DNA of 64,000 bases from Hyalella azteca (GCF_000764305.2 NW_025944201.1:1-64000), one strand, 5' to 3'. Shown: positions 43,841 through 56,129, numbered from the stretch's first letter. The notes: generated by a model from the sequence alone, not told the origin. Numbers and translations: made by a program.

Positions 43841-44150
43841 TTTGTATAAGAGTTAACCTTATCTTTAAACTCTGGCTGCAGAGAGGAGGCATTTCTAGGT
43901 TTGTTTTTAGCTTGACTTGCCATTTGATTCTGGCCTGGTTTTGAAGAACCCTGGGTTGTTTTCCTGAGGCTTTTTCCAATGACAGGGGATGGCTCAATGA
44001 GGCCTTCTGTCACTTCTGCATTCTGGGCTGTTGTTCTGGCATTTTTTCCAATGATAGGAGATGGCTCAATGAGGTCCTCAGTCATGTCTGCATTGGTGGC
44101 CCCAGGGGTACCGGCTGAGTTAGGTTGGCTGGCAGGGATAAAGGAAGTTA
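43819..44150 (-). pseudogene. I-superfamily LINE copy 1: ORF1 C-terminal part
   Basis: Minus-strand frame with two near-identical modules (MTEDLIEPSPIIGKNARTTA and 'VTEGLIEPSPVIGKSLRKTT') and a basic tail ending LPNKK, stop at 43,819. There is no zinc knuckle in the part visible. The 5' end is lost near 44,170. Confidence 0.75.
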
Positions 44151-44199
44151 GGGTGCTGGCAGTGTGGAATTCTGTATAGTTAATATATTCTCATGTTAA

Positions 44200-45530
44200 T
44201 ATAAGAAAATGTATTGAAAAACCAACCCTACCACCGCCACCGCGTTACACCACCTCACCTTCCGCTGCAGTGAAAATTTATAAACTGAGCTCATTAGAAA
44301 CCCGCTCTTCCAAAATCGCGCATAGTTTGAAATCCAATCCCGTGTTGCCAATGCCGAATCAAGTTAACTAGTCGTTTATCTGTAGGCTAGCTGACAAATT
44401 TTTGCAATGAATATGTTCTAAAATAAAAAAAAACACATCCAGAATCGTAAAAAACTCTCACGATTGGACAATACCAAGAAAGTTCTCGATATCACACAAA
44501 AGTATGAGATAAACTTCGACTTTTCCAAGGCGTACATTCACATCATGTTTCCACGATCATATCTGACATGGCGGCGTCACAGGCATAGCTTTTGGTCATG
44601 TCAAGTTCGATTTCACAATAATTAGACTTGATCCACATTCCATACTGACATTTAAATGATGAAAATTTGTTTCAAATTATAAATACCAATTGATATGCGT
44701 CCAGACATACATTTTTTCATGTTTTTTGCCTATTTTGTCGATATTGTCTATATAATTAACTTCACCTCAGATTCTAAATGATTTCGTCAGCCATCCCGCG
44801 TTTTCGAACGTTTTGTGTCTTTTAGAAAATTTTCGTTGTTTAACATGGGAAACTATTTCATTATATAAAACATAGAGCACGTACCATACAGTGCATTAAT
44901 AATACAAATTAATTTAATAAAAATTAATTTTTAATTTAAAAATATAATCAGATTTTTAATTCAACATTTTTCTAATAGAATTTAATTCTACAGCTTTACC
45001 ATCTAGTGTATTAAATAATAAAATTTGATTTAGTAAAATTTAATTTTAATTAATTTTTTAATTTAATTTAATTCTACAGCTTCAACCAGTAAAAATGAGC
45101 ATCATAGGAATGAAAGTAAAATTGTCATTCATACATCACAAATTGAGTGACAATGGATGGATTTGATAGGTATTTTATTAATCCTGTTTATATATAAGAA
45201 TGGAAATGACGTTTCTATTTCAGAATGATAATGGAAATGTTCCTACTATTTCAGAAACTTTTCTTGAATACACTTGCGAAAACTAAAGTTCTGCAATCAA
45301 TGAAGTCTTCGATAATGAAAAAATTGTTCAATTTAAAATTTTTAGCTATATGAGTGAGACTGTCAAATTAGTCATTCATCAATCATCATAGAAGCTGTAA
45401 GCAAAAATTAGTTGTTTTTGATATAAAAAAATGTTTTTCAATAAAAAGAAATGCAATACTTGATTTTTGGAAATACGATGCTAAAATTAATGATCCGTAT
45501 TAGAATTCAATAGACATGATTTCAGAATTA
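44200..45530. other. AT-rich sequence, no gene seen
   Basis: A CpG-containing patch lies just upstream of the LINE (44,220-44,260). Long AT-rich stretches at 44,880-45,080 contain repeated taatttaattttta words. Confidence 0.5.
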
Positions 45531-45537
45531 TCTTCAA

Positions 45538-45672
45538 AAAGTGTGTTTTTGTTCGTTTGATCAGAAGTTTTTGTTTGTTTGATCAGAAGTTTTCGTTCGT
45601 TTGATCAGAAGTTTTCGTTCGTTTGATCAGAAGTTTTTGTTCGTTTGATCAGAAGTTTTCGTTCGTTTGATC
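45538..45672. repeat. 22-bp minisatellite
   Basis: Six copies of ttttcgttcgtttgatcaga then ag. Each unit carries the palindrome TGATCA. Confidence 0.93.
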
Positions 45673-45679
45673 ATAAACT

Positions 45680-46270
45680 ACATAATTATTCATTCTCTTG
45701 CACTAAGTATACAAATGATTAGTTGGACTCCGTTACTACCACGTAAGCTTGATATATAAGCTTTTTGTCCTTTCGATAAACAGAGTTTATTTAGGTTCTA
45801 TTGACAGTAATACCCTAATAGGTAGAACGATGCTACGTATTTGCGCCCATTTAATGATCGGTTAGCGGCTTTGACTCTTGATACCCATACTATTGTACAA
45901 ATATTGTGGTAGACACATCATAAAGATGTTTCAATGCAAAGATTCTTATTTAAAGGATAATAAATTGATTTGTAATTGTTTACTTCCACCTATAGATATA
46001 AATGAATATCGTTCAATATATTTTCATTGCTTCTCATGAATTTGCATTAAAATATTTATTTTGAAATCAACCATGTCAGTGTAACGAAATAATTTGTTCA
46101 CGTTTTAGGCTTCCGAAAATATTTCAAACCTCTATCAAAAATATCATAATTAATCATTCTCTTGCATTGAGCATATGAACGTTATGCCTCGTGCTGCCGC
46201 ATCAGCGATTGTCATTCGTTTCTGTCAGCTGCATGCCAGGAGCCTGCTTTCGTTGTTCTATGTAGTCTCG
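45680..46270. other. No supported gene
   Basis: A second occurrence of an aattattcattctcttgca word (45,683 and 46,148) hints at an old duplication. Nothing coding. Confidence 0.4.
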
Positions 46271-46275
46271 CTCCC

Positions 46276-46790
46276 ATGAATTGCATGTTTAGTGCAGAGT
46301 GGAAATCTAAGATTAGAGGTTCACTTAAAAAAAAGCATTCCACCTTGAAAAAAAAAAACGTTCCAGGCAAGTGGCAACTAGAAACAGGTTTGCAGGTCGT
46401 CAGAAATCGGCCTCGGCATGAACGTTACGTCAGGCAACACAGAGAAAATCCCAATATTGTTAACTGTGCGCGTCACTCACGGATAAGCAAGAGGAATCTA
46501 CTGAAAGACACGTTGTGCTCAGTAGAAGTTACAAGGTCGCTACTGACACCAGTAGAAACTCATCACTCACAGTCACCGACGAGCAAGGAAGATCTTGGGA
46601 AGGCTGCATAAGCTTTGCGCCCCACATGAACGTTTCTGAGGTCGCCGGTAGAGATGCATCACTCTCCGGTGAGCAAAGGATATCTTGAGGAGGCCTCACA
46701 ACGTTGCAGCCAGTAAAGGATGTACTCTTGATTCTGAAAAAAGTTCCATTAGATCTTGCCGATATACTTGAATGCAAAAGTCGCCTATAT
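46276..46790. other. Open region on both strands, coding status unclear
   Basis: The plus strand is open for 111 codons (46,276-46,611) and the minus strand for 82 (46,529-46,777). The overlap contains an internal duplication, on the minus strand RPPQDILCSPESDASLPATS versus QPSQDLPCSSVTVSDEFLL. Real coding repeat or decayed exon are both possible. No family recognised. Confidence 0.25.
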
Positions 46791-46799
46791 ACGAGTTGA

Positions 46800-48830
46800 T
46801 TAAGAGCACTTGATGTATTAGTTGTTCAGAGTTGGACCAGTTGATTCAGAGCACACCAAATTATTTTCATTTACGCTCATAATTAATTTACTCCTTAATT
46901 TTTATCATTATTTCTTAAAATCATACCTGAAACTGATTTGGAAGATATGCTAGCATCCGACTCCCAACCAGCTCAAACAAACGCAGATTCGATTGCATGC
47001 AATCTATTCCTTTGTATCATATTAGTTAAACTGAACATGAAGAAAAAAAATTGTCAAAATTGGCATTGTTTTATTAAAGATACTTACACTCTTGTTGATA
47101 AAGCTCGCATTTTATATAGAAAAATAAACGTGATCATTGAACATAAAAATTTTTGAATTCAAAGATCGTATCGAAACATCGTATAATAATTAGTGGAAGT
47201 AAAGGGCTGACTATCAGAACATTAGGTACATTAAAAAGCTAATTCTTTCATTTTATGCGATCCTCCTTAGCAAATTATCGGCAAGAACTAAATAGGCTAG
47301 CTATGGCTTATAGTACTATTTACTCTTGACATAATGAATATAAAAAAAACATTTATTGCACCTATTTGTTATGTCAGCTTTCAAAATGAGGATAAACTCA
47401 TCGGCAATCAAAGAAAGTTCAAGAAACTTATCAAAGAAGAAGCAATGCACATCACCACCAGTTGCGTGAGAACTAAGTCAACTAACCAGGCTGAGCCAAA
47501 GCTTTTCCCACCAGCTTCGTTGCACAAGATTGATACTGCATGCAATGCATGTATAACATTTACGACCATTATTAAACCATTCTTTTGAATGTCAGTTACT
47601 AAAAATTTACAATATAGAAGAATTGAAATATTTCTTTTCTTCACGGAGTATATTGATATTATATTGTTGGTATCTCTGTCACGTGTCACCTTCTATGTTA
47701 TTGTTTCGGTACAGATGGTACTCCTGAATCCTGATCACAAGTAGTTTTCAGGTCTCAATGCTGAAAACTATCATCAGTTTTTTATTTGTCGATGAATTCA
47801 TAGGCAGTTTTTTATGTATTTGTGAGTGAATGTACAAAGTAAAGATGTTATTCTTTTCGATTTTCATCAATAGTGACATAACTACATTATTGTTCTAGGC
47901 GCTTGAAATAAGAAATGTAGCATTACCTATTAAATTAGCATTAGTGCGTTAACAATGTGTGCATTTGGGGCAGTCCATTCTAGCTTTCTAATGCTGTTTG
48001 GATTCCAGTGGCAGTGACATTGCACGCATTCTGATGGTAATTGGATTCTTATGACCATAGTGGCAATCAAGAACATATTTTTTTCTAGGGTAAACATACA
48101 ATTTCTGAACGCAAATTAAGCATATGCATTGCTTCAAAATTTTATGAACGCCGATGGTAAACAGTCAAAATATAACTCAGTTTACAAATAAATTTACATT
48201 TTAAAAAATTAGTTTTTACATATCTCTGTCTCCAATGTTATAGGTTCTGCTCTGCTGAGACGACAATGAAAGTTTGGTACTGGCAGCGCAGGCATCGACA
48301 ACCACACGTGGCGCCAGTTCACATACGTCTGGCAACAACAACACTCGTTCAAAACTTCACGTTCAAAGATAAGATTTAGAAGTTGAGTTCGTTCAATGCT
48401 TTCGAAATAGATGCTCCAGTTTGTCATAGCAGAGAGCCAGAGATGTTCATTCCTTTCTAATCCGCATCCGCTCTACTCTGGATTTTGTTTTCAATTCAAT
48501 TCCTAATTTAGAGCAAACTCTTCATTGAGGGATTTTTTTGCAAATGACACATCGATTCGACACTGTGTACGATATTTTAAAACAAATTTACAGAAGTAAG
48601 TTTCATAGCACTTTTTCCACGCATAAGTTTATGAAATCGAAACTAAGTGATAATTACCAAATTAAAAACGAAATTATTCACTCACAATGCCCTCATGCAA
48701 GCATGACCAGGTATTTCTGTTTCTACTTTAATTTTAATAAATGTGCTAAATGATAATTTTTTGCACTTTTTCCCGCTAAGATCTTCAAATCTGAATCGAT
48801 CTTGACATAAGTAAATACGTATCTATTTAT
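46800..48830. other. No supported gene
   Basis: Low-confidence open frames at 46,938-47,156 and 47,334-47,588 (plus) and 48,209-48,427 (minus) have partly protein-like composition but no recognisable domain. A ctagggtaaaca word at 48,088 resembles the end of the 38.8-kb TIR element. Confidence 0.4.
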
Positions 48831-48838
48831 TGACAATA

Positions 48839-49585
48839 TCATTTCAAGGCATCTCTTCTGGTGCAAGCATAAACACACTTGGAACATTGGAAAGGTTTTT
48901 CAGTTGAATGCTTTGAAAGAAAATGAATTTTTAAGGCATATTTTCTGACGCAAGTATAGACACACTCAGAGCATTGAAAAGGTTTCTCTGTTGAATGCTT
49001 AGACAGAAAGTGACTTTCCAATTGCCCTTTTCTGTTGCAAGCATAATCACACTCAGAACAGCGAATCTTCTTCATTGATGAACGTTTAGAAAGGCAATGC
49101 TTGTGCAAGATTTCCTTGCAACCACCCACATATTTACCCCTGGGATTTTTCCGTGCATTTCTCTGAGGATGATGCAAGAGAATATGTTGTTTGAGATCAG
49201 CATCAGTAGCACATGAATTCAAACAGAATTGGCATTGGTGTTCACTTCTTCTCAAATGATTGGAGTTGATATGCTCTTGTAGTGATTTTCTCGTGGTACA
49301 TGATTGTTTGCAGTCAGGGAATTGAGGTGATTTTTCTATCAAATGCTCAGAATTAATGTGCTGCAGTAGTCCACTCCCTGAACTAGAGGTGTATTTAGAG
49401 CAGTGGGCGGGTCCTGAAGCAGGATGTTCTACATCAATGCGCTGCTGCAGTTGGCCTCCACCTGCAGGCACCAATCCACGCTGGGAACACCCAAGCCTGA
49501 TGTGTTGCTTCGAGCTGGACGCTCCAGAACCGTCAGCGCCACCAGCAGCCTCTCCTGATGCCGGTGCTGACCCACCTTTGCCATG
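48839..49585 (-). CDS. Zinc-finger gene exon 3 (fingers)
   Basis: Begins after tatcataag (a pyrimidine-poor acceptor) with HGKGGSAPASGEAAGGADGS, phase 0 with exon 2, and ends at TGA. Contains about six C2H2-like modules, of which two or three are intact. The terminal one is truncated by the stop. Confidence 0.75.
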   Translation of the reverse strand, partial: HGKGGSAPASGEAAGGADGSGASSSKQHIRLGCSQRGLVPAGGGQLQQRIDVEHPASGPAHCSKYTSSSGSGLLQHINSEHLIEKSPQFPDCKQSCTTRKSLQEHINSNHLRRSEHQCQFCLNSCATDADLKQHILLHHPQRNARKNPRGKYVGGCKEILHKHCLSKRSSMKKIRCSECDYACNRKGQLESHFLSKHSTEKPFQCSECVYTCVRKYALKIHFLSKHSTEKPFQCSKCVYACTRRDALK

Positions 49586-51945
49586 CTTATGATAAAAATA
49601 TAGATTAAAATAATCTCACATAATAACAGACAAATTAAACTGTTGACCTTCAAGTTTGATTCAAAACCTGGAAATCTAAACCACCAAATCAACAGTCACC
49701 TTCATTACACCTCACATGGCCCTGTACCTCTACCACCCTCAAATAAAAATTTATAACCAACTGAACAATTTATAACCTCTTGAACACTACCTAAAACTCC
49801 TAGGCCTAACCTTTGATGCCATGTTCACTTTCCTTGCCGCCATGAAACCACAACAGAAAAGTTAGATAACTTAAAATCATACTAGAAGCCCTCTCACGAA
49901 CATCATATTTACAAGACTAGGAGTAAACCTACAACAAACCTACAAAACCATCTGTCTTCCAATAATTAACTATGCCTGCCCAATCTGGAGCTCCGAACAA
50001 TCGTTCCCCAGAGCTACAAGACAGATGCTGTCACAACTTTGTACTGGTCTAAGCATTCTCCTCTGAATTTAAAAATTTCATTAACCTTTGAATTTAAAAA
50101 TTGTAGTTTGTTCTAATGCTCAATATTAATCCACTATTTTTGTGTCCTTGTTGATGATAGTTCAGGGCCACATAAAGTAGGACTTACTCTACTATATATA
50201 ATATGGATATATAATATTATCACAAGCAGATCATTGACAACTTCAAGATGAAAGAACTACTGTTGGCAGCCCAAACAATCCATCATTGCACGGCACACAA
50301 GAGGAGAGTGCAGGTGCAGGGCTGAGATGTGCAGTTGAACAAGCCTGGGGGGATGTGGAGGACAATATTGATGTGGCTGCAGTCATGTGTGTACTTTATG
50401 AAGAATGATATAATATTCAACTCCTCATAGACTCCCCTGCAAGTTCCTAACTTCTTAACAGTACATGAATATGATAGCATCACAAATTACTAGCAATAAA
50501 ATGACTTCTCATATCGCTGCTTTATAATGCAAATATTTCACTTACCTCTTTTCAAATTAAAATGGACATATAAAATAAGTAGAAATAATAGGAGCAAGTG
50601 CACATTTTTAGTAAGTTTTGTTAAATCAAATTGGCATTCATAAATTTTGAAGGAAAGCTTTATTTGTATTGTATTGACATTGCATCACTTGGGTTTAAAA
50701 CTCATTTCAATTGACATGAATGTTATCCAATATTATCCTGAGTAATTCTCTGCTCTATTCTTATTCGTTCATGGACAAGCAAAGAAGTATATAAGAAAAA
50801 AATTTGGACAGTTTGACTTGGTTCCTGCCAGCAAGGCCATCACATTTCGTTTTTCTTCAAATACAAAAAACAGGAAAAAATTATGAATTTAGATTTAAAG
50901 TAAGGTGTTTAATGTACCATAAGTAATTACAAATAAAACTTCCCATAACTACAAGCAATTATTGAATCAAGATGAAGGAGATTCACACATAATTATTATT
51001 TCTTCAAGTTTCAGACAAAATACTGGGTTATGATGTGTCTCCTGATGCCTAATTTGAATACTTGATTACAGAAATAGCATTCTGTCAATTTTCATCAGGA
51101 AAATCTGTGCAGGAACTTCAAATGTTTTGCTAAACATTTGCATTTTAGCTCCATCTACCTCACTTCCATATAAGAATGGTTCCTCTTTGATGGATACTTC
51201 TTCAGTTTCATCCTCAGGCTCCTCTTTTATGGATACTTCTTCAGTTTCATTCAATGGCTCCTCTTTGATAGATACTTCTTCAGTTTTATCCTCAGGCTCC
51301 TCTTTTATGGATACTTCTTCAGTTTCATTCACTGGCTCCTCTTTGATAGATACTTCTTCAGTTTCATCCTCAGGCTCCTCTTTTATGGATACTTCTTCAG
51401 TTTCATTCACTGGCTCCTCTTTGATGGAGATAGTGGAAACTTCAAGGGCTGGTGGAGGGTCAACCTTTACCAAGGCTGGAAAATAAATACATTAATGTAC
51501 TGGTAACACTGGACTATGGAGCAATACATGTCACAGTAAATAAAATGTTCACCTGATTATTGATTCATGTGAGTATTAGGACAAAAAAGTTAGATGGGGC
51601 TGACCTCCAACAATGAGTGAGATGAGTGATATGCCACCTCAGATGAGTGAGGCTTATGAGAAGAAATATTCCCACACAATGTTATCAAATCTTGTATTGA
51701 AACTCACAAGAAATAGATACAAATAAGAACTAAATCAGATAAACAGACATAACCACAGTTCCTCCTCTGCATAGTAACAATTGATTAGTGAGGCACATGG
51801 AATCGGGCTTACCTTCAAACTTTAATTTGCTGCCACCAGGAGACACTTGAGTGAGGCTCTGCTTTATGCATCTGCCCTTCCTGACTGCAGCATCAGAGAG
51901 TTGGTGCAGCACAACACGGCATTTCTTGGTAATGGGCACCATCAT
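48839..51945 (-). CDS. C2H2 zinc-finger protein gene, three exons
   Basis: Three open blocks join in frame across consensus GT-AG sites: exon 1 at 51,813-51,945, exon 2 at 51,159-51,475 and exon 3 at 48,839-49,585, together about 398 codons. Residues 1-45 are basic (VPITKKCRVVLHQLSDAAVR). Then come seven SIKEEP repeats, and then a zinc-finger region. Well-formed fingers include QCQFCLNSCATDADLKQHIL (C-X2-C...H), RCSECDYACNRKGQLESHFL and QCSECVYTCVRKYALKIHFL, linked by SKHSTEKPF. Two upstream fingers have lost a Cys (HCSKYTSS, FPDCKQSC). The last finger stops after CTRRDALK, before its histidines. Likely a nuclear DNA-binding regulator; possibly decaying. Specific orthology unknown. Confidence 0.75.
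49686..50060 (+). pseudogene. Jockey-like LINE RT fragment
   Basis: Plus-strand translation with stops and frameshifts reads STVTFITPHMALYLYHPQIK, LLGLTFDAMFTFLAA, then LQQTYKTICLPIINYACPIW and SSEQSFPRA. This is the well-known STVTLFTP...LGVTFD...YKT...P..NYA.PIW pattern at the C-terminal end of jockey-type reverse transcriptases. It lies in intron 2 of the zinc-finger gene, in antisense orientation. Clearly dead. Confidence 0.8.
50065..51060. other. Zinc-finger gene intron 2 remainder
   Basis: AT-rich, CpG-poor. Nothing further recognised. Confidence 0.5.
51159..51475 (-). CDS. Zinc-finger gene exon 2 with seven SIKEEP repeats
   Basis: Acceptor ttattttccag. Encodes LVKVDPPPALEVSTI and then a 13-residue repeat SIKEEPVNETEEV alternating with SIKEEPEDETEEV (a 78-bp higher-order unit), seven SIKEEP in all. 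Each IKEE matches the SUMO-conjugation consensus (hydrophobic-K-x-E). Donor GAG|GTAGAT, phase 0. Without splicing the frame runs on to a stop at 51,066. Confidence 0.75.
51813..51945 (-). CDS. Zinc-finger gene exon 1
   Basis: Starts at the first of two adjacent ATGs (51,945 or 51,942) and ends at GAAG|GTAAGC. The 133-nt length leaves one base, which joins CC of exon 2 to make Ala. An upstream non-coding exon is possible. Confidence 0.65.
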
Positions 51946-51949
51946 CAAA

Positions 51950-53700
51950 TGTGATGCTAGTTATATATCACTGAGGTTGAAGTGTTTAATCTATATTGTT
52001 AGCAGCAATAGTAGTAACACTGGAGGGATACAGGAAATCATAAAGTGCAATCAAGGCTCATAAGTAGGTTTCAATGTTAACATATGCAACAAAACTCATT
52101 AGTCCCAAGTTACTTAAGCACACACTGGATTGCTTCATGCATGCATCAGAAATATTTGATGCAGACAACTTGGCTGCATTTGAATGCGGCATATATAATA
52201 GAAATAGAAACTGTCTTGATATATACATAAAATTCCACATCCTATAGGTACATCAAAGCCATATTTTTTATCCCAAACATAGCTAACAATATTTTTGAAT
52301 ACACCTAGAAATATCTCAAACAATATTTTTTGTTTGCACTGGGAAATAGCAAATTGGAGTACTTATGGACATTTCTAATTTTTTAACAACATTAAACCTG
52401 ATAAAAAAAACAAATTCTGCCAACCAATACTAACATAGAAATACCAGTTATATACATTGCTAAATTGAGGTACTACATCAAAGGTGTTGAAATATCTGAA
52501 CTCTATTTCATCTTCATCATCACATTAGTTGTTAGAACCTAATCAACCAATCATCAAGCAACTCTTGTTGGTTATTTTAGAATAGATGTATTTGTTTAAT
52601 AGATCATGACACATAATGTATTCAATATTGATAAAATCATATTTATTTATACTTGTATACATTCATGAACATACTAAGTCTGTGTCAGAACTGAGGCAAG
52701 GCTGTTGTTATTGCAATGTAGTATAGAAACAATGGAAAATATATCAAGTTGCAGTTATTTACAGTGGTTATTGATGTTTTTAGAATTATAACAATAAATT
52801 ATTTTCCTGAGAAGTTATGCTTTGAATTCCAAATTTGCTTTTCAGCTCAGCTGAAATTAAAGGAGGTGGCCTCTTCTATTCTTTTTGGTGGCACAAAACA
52901 GATGCTGTGTATGGAGGCAAAATGACATGGTGTAGTAAATTAGGGCACAACTAAACAATATTTATCTAATAAATGGCAAAAAGGTGATTGACAAAGGCAT
53001 GGCGTGATTCATTATTTTTTGCATCACACAACAAGCAATGGCTGTTGCTGTTTTTGCCCATCCTGGTACTGGAAACTAGGTAAGAGCAGATTGATCGTTT
53101 TTCAGGGCACTAAGGTCACATCTAGTCCCATGACCATGATTTGCTGACCCACCAGATCCATTTTATTGCATTATGCTACACCTTGGACAAGTCATCACAT
53201 GCTCAATGGCCTCTAAGATGAAGAAAAATGTTTGTATTGCTATTTCAGTGATAAAATTAAAAATTTTGCATAATATGTGTGCATGGCCCAAGTTTGTGGT
53301 CCAAAATGGCTTTTTACAACCTGGAAAAGGCATTTACAGCTTAAAATTTCATTAATTCTTGGCCTAATTATTCTACTTGCAGTTTGGCAAGCCAATACTG
53401 GATAAATTTCCAATAATTGGGGGCAAAAGCATTCATTTTACGTGTGTTTTTTGAAAACAATGGGCAAAAATCTGTTGATTCTCTTATTTTACTTTAAAGA
53501 AGGTGTGAAAGACTCATAATAACAGGTAAAATGGACCACATTCTGACATTCATAGGTGTTTTTATCTTATTTGCCTAAAACATGGCTTCACAAAGAAAAA
53601 CTATTTAAGAAAAAAGTGGACAGAAGCCACCCATGAATTAGATAAAAATGCCTGTGAATCTGGCCAATTTTGCCAGTTCCAACGGCCTTTCCCAAATTTC
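51950..53700. other. No supported gene
   Basis: Presumed 5' flank of the zinc-finger gene, then AT-rich, CpG-poor DNA without recognised elements. Confidence 0.45.
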
Positions 53701-53702
53701 TT

Positions 53703-53935
53703 AATAATATAATAATAATAATAGCAGTTTCAGCGTTATTAGGCCGTAGGCCTGTCGCCGATTCTTAACATCGCAGAACATTCACAGCATTTTGCGGTCT
53801 CGAACTCGCAACTCACTGCTACAATTCTGCTGTGCTTAACCGCCCGGCCTCCTTGCCGATTCGACCAGAAACTGGCGCACAGAGCTGGGATCGAACCCGC
53901 GCCTCTCTGCACCAATCTTGGTACTCTGAACTTTC
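53703..53935 (-). mobile_element. tRNA-derived SINE with LINE-type 3' tail
   Basis: On the minus strand: a first B-box-like GGGTTCGATCCCAG (53,885-53,898), then an A-box-like GGCCGGGCGGTTAAG, then a second B-box-like GAGTTCGAGACC. That suggests a tRNA-derived, possibly dimeric, RNA polymerase III promoter of Ser/Leu-tRNA character. The 3' part reads AAGAATCGGCGACAGGCC, GGCCTAATAACGCTGAAAC and ends in a (TAT)n tail. The tail is shared with the LINE end at 9.35 kb and the tail at 10.8 kb. Confidence 0.75.
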
Positions 53936-54214
53936 TTCTGTAAAAAATAAGGAAATCAACTTATTTTTACTTGTAAAATCAGAAATTGGCTGAGAAACAA
54001 TTGTTTTTAACAGTAATTTAAGGATATTTTTCTCTGATTTTTAAATTGACATCAAAGTATTATACACTTACACCGTAAAGGTTGTACATGATGATTAGAC
54101 CAGGATGTATCAAAATACGCTAAATAGAGCAAAATCAGGAAAATGTATTAAAATTTGCTAGATTGGAATAAATAAAATGAATTTTAGAAAAATTAATCAA
54201 TCCCATGGTCCCAG

Positions 54215-54765
54215 GCATGGAACATACGTATCTACTTGGCAAGTTGCGAATGGATTTTTTGAGCTATGGTTTTATGGATTTGCCAGCCGTGATTCCATTT
54301 CTTCAAGCCATGAATTCCATATCTCATCCATGAAAAGCCATTTATGACCACAAGCTTATTTACAGAGTCAAGCGCATGTGTTAACCCAAATATCTAATTT
54401 TACCCTAAAACAGTCTGATCATACAGCATCACTAACATTTGTCTATACTTGAGTGGCAACTTAATATGTGAATGACGTGATAATGCAGTCTGACCACTCT
54501 GACATAACTGCAACTGCGCGATCTTCAAGGAAACATTTGGGTTGACTTATTATTATTACGTTCTGCAGGATATTTTAGCAGGAGCATTAAAGTAATGCAG
54601 ATTGTGGAAGTTGAAAATTTTATGAAACGACATGTTTGCAAAGTGCAAACTGCAATTTTTTCAATCAAACAAAAATACATAACATTAGAGCTGCAAGATT
54701 TCATACCTATTAAAAATTATATGATATTAGAGCCACAATATTTCAGAAAAAAAAATTTTTCTCAA
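54215..54765 (+). mobile_element. Dispersed repeat A, copy 1 (CpG-decayed)
   Basis: Collinear with 60,905-61,467: tatctacttggcaagttgcg, 'ggttttatggatttgccagc', 'ccatgaaaagccattta', and later 'ggaagttgaaaattttatga' and 'tatgatattagagccacaat'. Where copy 2 has CG (gagccgcgag), this copy usually has TG or CA (gagctgcaag). No coding capacity. Confidence 0.85.
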
Positions 54766-54784
54766 CCTACTATGATCATGGTAA

Positions 54785-55150
54785 GACATTAGACATACAT
54801 ATCCATTCTGAATCTGTTGTATACTACAGCTCAATTCCATCACAAGTACAAAAATTAGTGCCTGTGTTAGCATAGTGCAAACTAATTTTTTAGTTCATTT
54901 TCAATTTCCTGATCTAATCAAGATTTACACCAATGCCTTGTGTATGATGAGACTGGTGTCTATTTAGACATATATTTTCATTCTGGATCTGTTGTATATT
55001 ACAGCTAAATTCTATCAAAAGTATAAAAATAAGTGCCTCTGTCAGCATGGTGGCAAAAAAATTTAAGAGTCAGTTCATTTTCAATTTCCTGATCTAATTT
55101 TTTAATCAAGATTTAAGCCAATGCCTTGTGTATGATGAGGCTGGTATCTG
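54785..55150. repeat. 188-bp diverged tandem duplication
   Basis: Two copies of a segment from 'cattctgaatctgttgtat' through 'aatgccttgtgtatgatga', spacing 188 bp, about 85-90% similar by eye. Older than the 506-bp duplication that follows. Confidence 0.8.
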
Positions 55151-56129
55151 TAAAACTTTCCTAGTCTATATCGAGGACTCAAAAAGAACTTGGGATGCAT
55201 AAAAAGTCTGTTTTGTCCCTATCTCTGATTATATGAATGAATGAATGGCACACTATCACCCATTGTGCTGAGACGTCTGTAACTAAAGTTATTCAAGATT
55301 GATCATGTCGCATCACATCAGAAAAATATAGGCCATTTTGGGTGTTGCAGACTTGTCGAAATTTGTGACCAACGGCCGCGACTCACGATCTTTTTTTTTT
55401 TTTATTCTTATAGGAGCACTGGAAACTAGTCCATAAAGCCCCTTGCCTAAACTGGGTTTAATTGGTACCTAACAGTCTAACAGCTCTGAAAGTGAAATTC
55501 TGGAACAAAGAGAACACACACACACACAAAAAAGCAGAAAAGAAATAACTGACAAATAATAAGGATAAAATGGATAAAATTAATGAAATTACCATTAAAT
55601 TTATTTAACAGAAAACAAAAAAACCAATGCCTTGTGTATGATGAGGCTGGTATCTGTAAAACTTTCCTAGTCTATATCGAGGACTCAAAAAGAACTTGGG
55701 ATGCATAAAAAGTCTGTTTTGTCCCTATCTCTGATTATATGAATGAATGAATGGCACACTATCACCCATTGTGCTGAGACGTCTGTAACTAAAGTTATTC
55801 AAGATTGATCATGTCGCATCACATCAGAAAAATATAGGCAATTTTGGGTGTTGCAGACTTGTCGAAATTTGTGACCAACGGCCGCGACTCACGATCTTTT
55901 TTTTTTTTTATTCTTATAGGAGCACTGGAAACTAGTCCATAAAGCCCCTTGCCTAAACTGGGTTTAATTGGTACCTAACAGTCTAACAGCTCTGAAAGTG
56001 AAATTCTGGAACAAAGAGAACACACACACACACAAAAAAGCAGAAAAGAAATAACTGACAAATAATAAGGATAAAATGGATAAAATTAATGAAATTACCA
56101 TTAAATTTATTTAACAGAAAACAAAAAAA
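55118..56129. repeat. 506-bp near-identical tandem duplication
   Basis: 55,118-55,623 and 55,624-56,129 are collinear with a 506-bp shift. The only difference I noticed is aggccatttt versus aggcaatttt. Each copy includes one copy of retroposon D (poly-T at 55,390 and 55,896). Confidence 0.93.

Noticed and set aside
53740..53900. Functional tRNA gene
   Set aside because: The A- and B-box-like motifs do not fold into a cloverleaf with proper arms, and the sequence continues into a LINE-type tail, so it is a SINE.
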